Part shown: in pieces, positions 30,764 through 32,525 of the stretch
Layout of the letters: every line of letters begins with the position of its first letter
Position numbering within the stretch: the stretch's first letter is position 1
DNA from: Gemmatimonadaceae bacterium
GTDB lineage: Bacteria > Gemmatimonadota > Gemmatimonadetes > Gemmatimonadales > Gemmatimonadaceae
Reading direction: 5' to 3'
Length of the DNA: 32,525 bases
NCBI GenBank assembly: GCA_025450815.1
Contig: JANWLO010000088.1
Location: 1-32,525, forward strand
The notes under the pieces: model-generated
The model's input: the letters and a program-made list of their open reading frames with translations, nothing else
Told to the model about the DNA's origin: nothing
Databases searched by the model: none
Position numbers and translations under genes: made by a program

Positions 30764-31690
30764 CTACCGCAGATATTTCCGGAACCACGCGATAGTCATC
30801 GGCCACGCCTGCTTTGTCGCGTCGAGATTCGCCTGCATGATCGATCCATCTTCCTGCGTCTGCGCGCGCAGAAAACCGTGCGCCGCTCCGGCGAAGATCG
30901 TGTGCTCGTAGGTGCGGCCGAGCGCCTTCATTGCAGAGTCGGTGCCGGGCACTGTGAGCGCGATGCGCGCGTCGGTGCCCCCGTAGAGGCCGAGCACTGG
31001 CGCGTGCACGTTGGGCAGCTGATCGGCGGATGGCGGTGTGCCGTAGTACACGACGGAGGCGCCGAACTGCGGCGATGTGCCCGCGTGGGCGGCGTGCGCG
31101 AACGATATCCCGCCGCCCCAGCAGAAACCCACGATACCGTATTTCTTTTCCGCCGACGGGAACGCCATCGCATATTGCGCCACGGCGTCGAGCTTCCGCT
31201 GAATGTCCGCGGCATCGAGAGTGCGAATGAGCGCTGGCGCCTGTGCCTTGAGGGCGCTGTCGGAGAGATTCGCCGTGATCTTGCCGGTAAGTAGATCGGG
31301 CGCGATGGCGATGAAGCCATCAGCCGCGAATTGGTCGGCCACAGCGCGGGCCCAGTTCGACAGTCCGTAAATTTCGTGGACGACGACGATCACCGGGGCC
31401 TTCCCGCTCACCTGCGGATAGACGACCCACGCTCGCACGCTGTCGCTTCCCACCTTCACCATCACCCACTCGCCGTGGCGCGGAGACTTGCTCAGCCGCA
31501 ACTCCGCGTCGGCACCGCCGGCCGGCAGGTCCGCGGCCTGACGCGCGGCATCGCGCGCCGCATCCGGCGTCGCGATCGTGCTCGTCATCGCCTCGTGGCC
31601 GGAATGTTGGTCAGCAGCTTCGGCGTGGCGCGAGCACGCGCCGGCGAGGCACAGGGTGAAGAGCGCGAGTAGAGCATGGCCGCTTCGCAT
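30764..31690 (-). CDS. Dienelactone hydrolase family lipoprotein
   Basis: A 308-residue alpha/beta hydrolase. ATG 31690 with GGAG 8 nt upstream gives MRSGHALLALFTLCLAGACS, a lipoprotein signal with lipobox LAGAC; the track start at 31708 adds six residues. After a linker the catalytic domain has VIVVVHEIYGLSNW, the cysteine nucleophile in VGFCWGGGISFAHA, Asp in YGGTDARI and His in FAGAAHGFL, the Cys-Asp-His triad of dienelactone hydrolases. Export to the periplasm is unusual against cytoplasmic chloroaromatic-pathway enzymes, so a general ester or lactone substrate is more likely. It begins 14 bp after the amidohydrolase stop, so the two are probably co-transcribed. Confidence 0.92.
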   Translation of the reverse strand: MRSGHALLALFTLCLAGACSRHAEAADQHSGHEAMTSTIATPDAARDAARQAADLPAGGADAELRLSKSPRHGEWVMVKVGSDSVRAWVVYPQVSGKAPVIVVVHEIYGLSNWARAVADQFAADGFIAIAPDLLTGKITANLSDSALKAQAPALIRTLDAADIQRKLDAVAQYAMAFPSAEKKYGIVGFCWGGGISFAHAAHAGTSPQFGASVVYYGTPPSADQLPNVHAPVLGLYGGTDARIALTVPGTDSAMKALGRTYEHTIFAGAAHGFLRAQTQEDGSIMQANLDATKQAWPMTIAWFRKYLR

Positions 31691-31704
31691 AATGAGAGCT
31701 CCGA

Positions 31705-32525
31705 TCACTTTGGGATGATGTAGTCCTGCGCGGCGATGATCTGCCAGCCCGCATCGTGCCGCTGCCAGGTATCCGTGAACTGATATCGACGATCGAACGG
31801 TCCGTCTTTTCCCTTCCCTTTTACGTGGAGCACGCCGGTGATCACCTGCGTCGCGCCGAAATCGTGCGCGGTCATCCCTTCGTTCCCCGCCCAGTCCACG
31901 TGATCGTCGCCGGCAACGCTGCCGATGACGTCGGCGCGGCTCATCACGCTCGCGTTCTCTGTGTACACGAATCCGGGCGCGAGGAGGCGGCCGAACACGC
32001 TCGAGTCACGCGCGACGAGTCCCTTCGTCCACTGCTCTTCCAGTTGAATCGGCGCCGATTGCGCGACACTCGATGTCTCTGCCGGCGCGCTCGCGGCCGG
32101 CGACGATGACGCGCCTCCCGCCGGCGCCTGGTACACCGCGCTCCCGCCAACGTACGTCGCCACCACGTGCGCACCGAGAATCTGCTCGTTGGGCACCTTC
32201 ATGATGTCGCGGTCGACAATGGTGAAGTCCGCGTATTTTCCCGCCGAGATCGAGCCGAGCTCGTTCTCCTGAAACGCGGCGAACGCGGGCCAGATCGTGA
32301 TCGAGCGCAGCGCCTCCTTTCGCGTCATGCGCTGATCGGGATACCAGCCACCCACAGGCATGTTGTCCGCGTCCTGTCGGGTGACCGCCGAGTGAAACGT
32401 GATGATCGGGCTCACGTGCTCCACGGGAAAGTCGGTGCCGTTGGGGATGATGACGCCGGTGTTGAGGAGCGATCGCCACGCGTACGCGCCGCGAATGCGC
32501 ACCGGCCCAAGGCGGCGCTCGGCCC
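31705..32525 (-). CDS. Amidohydrolase (YtcJ-like) C-terminal part fused to an NTF2/SnoaL-like domain, 5' end outside the window
   Basis: The frame stays open to the right edge (ERRLGP before the track start at 32502), so this is the 3' end of a larger gene. The first ~130 visible residues are the end of an amidohydrolase-3 metal-dependent hydrolase: AYAWRSLLNTGV, PNGTDFPVEH, VGGWYPDQRMTRKEALRSIT and GKYADFTIVDRDIMKVPNEQ. After an Ala/Ser-rich linker (APAGGASSSPAASAPAETSS) comes a ~120-residue SnoaL/DUF4440-like domain (LEEQWTKGLVARDSSVFGRL, APGFVYTENASV, DTWQRHDAGWQIIAAQD). Such a fusion is unusual. The catalytic metal ligands of the hydrolase are mostly outside the window. Substrate unknown. 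Confidence 0.88.
   Translation of the reverse strand, partial: AERRLGPVRIRGAYAWRSLLNTGVIIPNGTDFPVEHVSPIITFHSAVTRQDADNMPVGGWYPDQRMTRKEALRSITIWPAFAAFQENELGSISAGKYADFTIVDRDIMKVPNEQILGAHVVATYVGGSAVYQAPAGGASSSPAASAPAETSSVAQSAPIQLEEQWTKGLVARDSSVFGRLLAPGFVYTENASVMSRADVIGSVAGDDHVDWAGNEGMTAHDFGATQVITGVLHVKGKGKDGPFDRRYQFTDTWQRHDAGWQIIAAQDYIIPK

Overview
The window is GC-rich (roughly two thirds G+C by eye) and densely packed. It encodes 31 protein-coding genes I can support well plus a few doubtful ones; no rRNA, tRNA, CRISPR array, transposase or phage gene was seen. The gene families point to a Gram-negative soil-type bacterium, most plausibly Gemmatimonadota or a related lineage such as Acidobacteriota. 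The pointers are a TonB-dependent receptor, lipoproteins with cytochrome c, a PadR regulator paired with an 'acidobacterial duplicated orphan permease' (ADOP), S9 peptidases with PD40 propellers and Asp/Ser-rich low-complexity linkers. The taxonomic assignment is an inference from family content, not from a marker gene.

Layout, left to right. 1-4067: the 3' part of an S9 peptidase, an L,D-transpeptidase lipoprotein, and a convergent PYROXD2/phytoene-desaturase-like flavoprotein. 4068-5806: a type IV pilin gene with its own terminator, then about 1 kb of mostly non-coding, lower-GC sequence. That stretch holds a possible gene remnant, a tandem repeat, and a compact minus-strand unit of promoter, 29-codon hydrophobic ORF and terminator. 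5807-12281: a PH-like/SHOCT protein, then four minus-strand genes (TonB receptor, His/Cys-rich exported protein, hybrid histidine kinase, Spy/ZraP-like protein) that look like a metal or envelope sensing and transport cluster. 12438-14503: a palindrome followed by three overlapping genes (DoxX, NAD(P)-binding reductase, VOC dioxygenase) resembling an extended catDE quinone/catechol module. Its last gene overlaps the end of an exported MsrA tail to tail. 15245-19361: a TMEM175-like channel, then a tightly coupled run of DUF5671 membrane protein, pseudopilin-like protein, PQQ alcohol dehydrogenase with the lanthanide-type Asp-X-Asp signature, and a cytochrome c lipoprotein.

19435-25032: RmuC, a small basic protein, a clear promoter/operator, PadR, a large ADOP permease and a cytidylate-kinase-like protein. 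25033-28123: a structured non-coding element, a molybdopterin (sulfite-oxidase-like) protein with a ferredoxin-reductase-like partner, and convergent OtsA trehalose-phosphate synthase. 28294-32525: a full-length S9 peptidase paralogous to the one at the left edge, a convergent terminator, and a minus-strand run of a small WD/R-rich protein, a dienelactone-hydrolase lipoprotein and the 3' end of an amidohydrolase fused to an NTF2/SnoaL-like domain.

The most interesting items are the pseudopilin-linked, probably lanthanide-dependent alcohol dehydrogenase operon, the self-contained small hydrophobic peptide unit near 5.5 kb, the metal-themed minus-strand cluster, and the structured element at 25.1 kb. 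All functional statements come from reading translated motifs; no database search was run.
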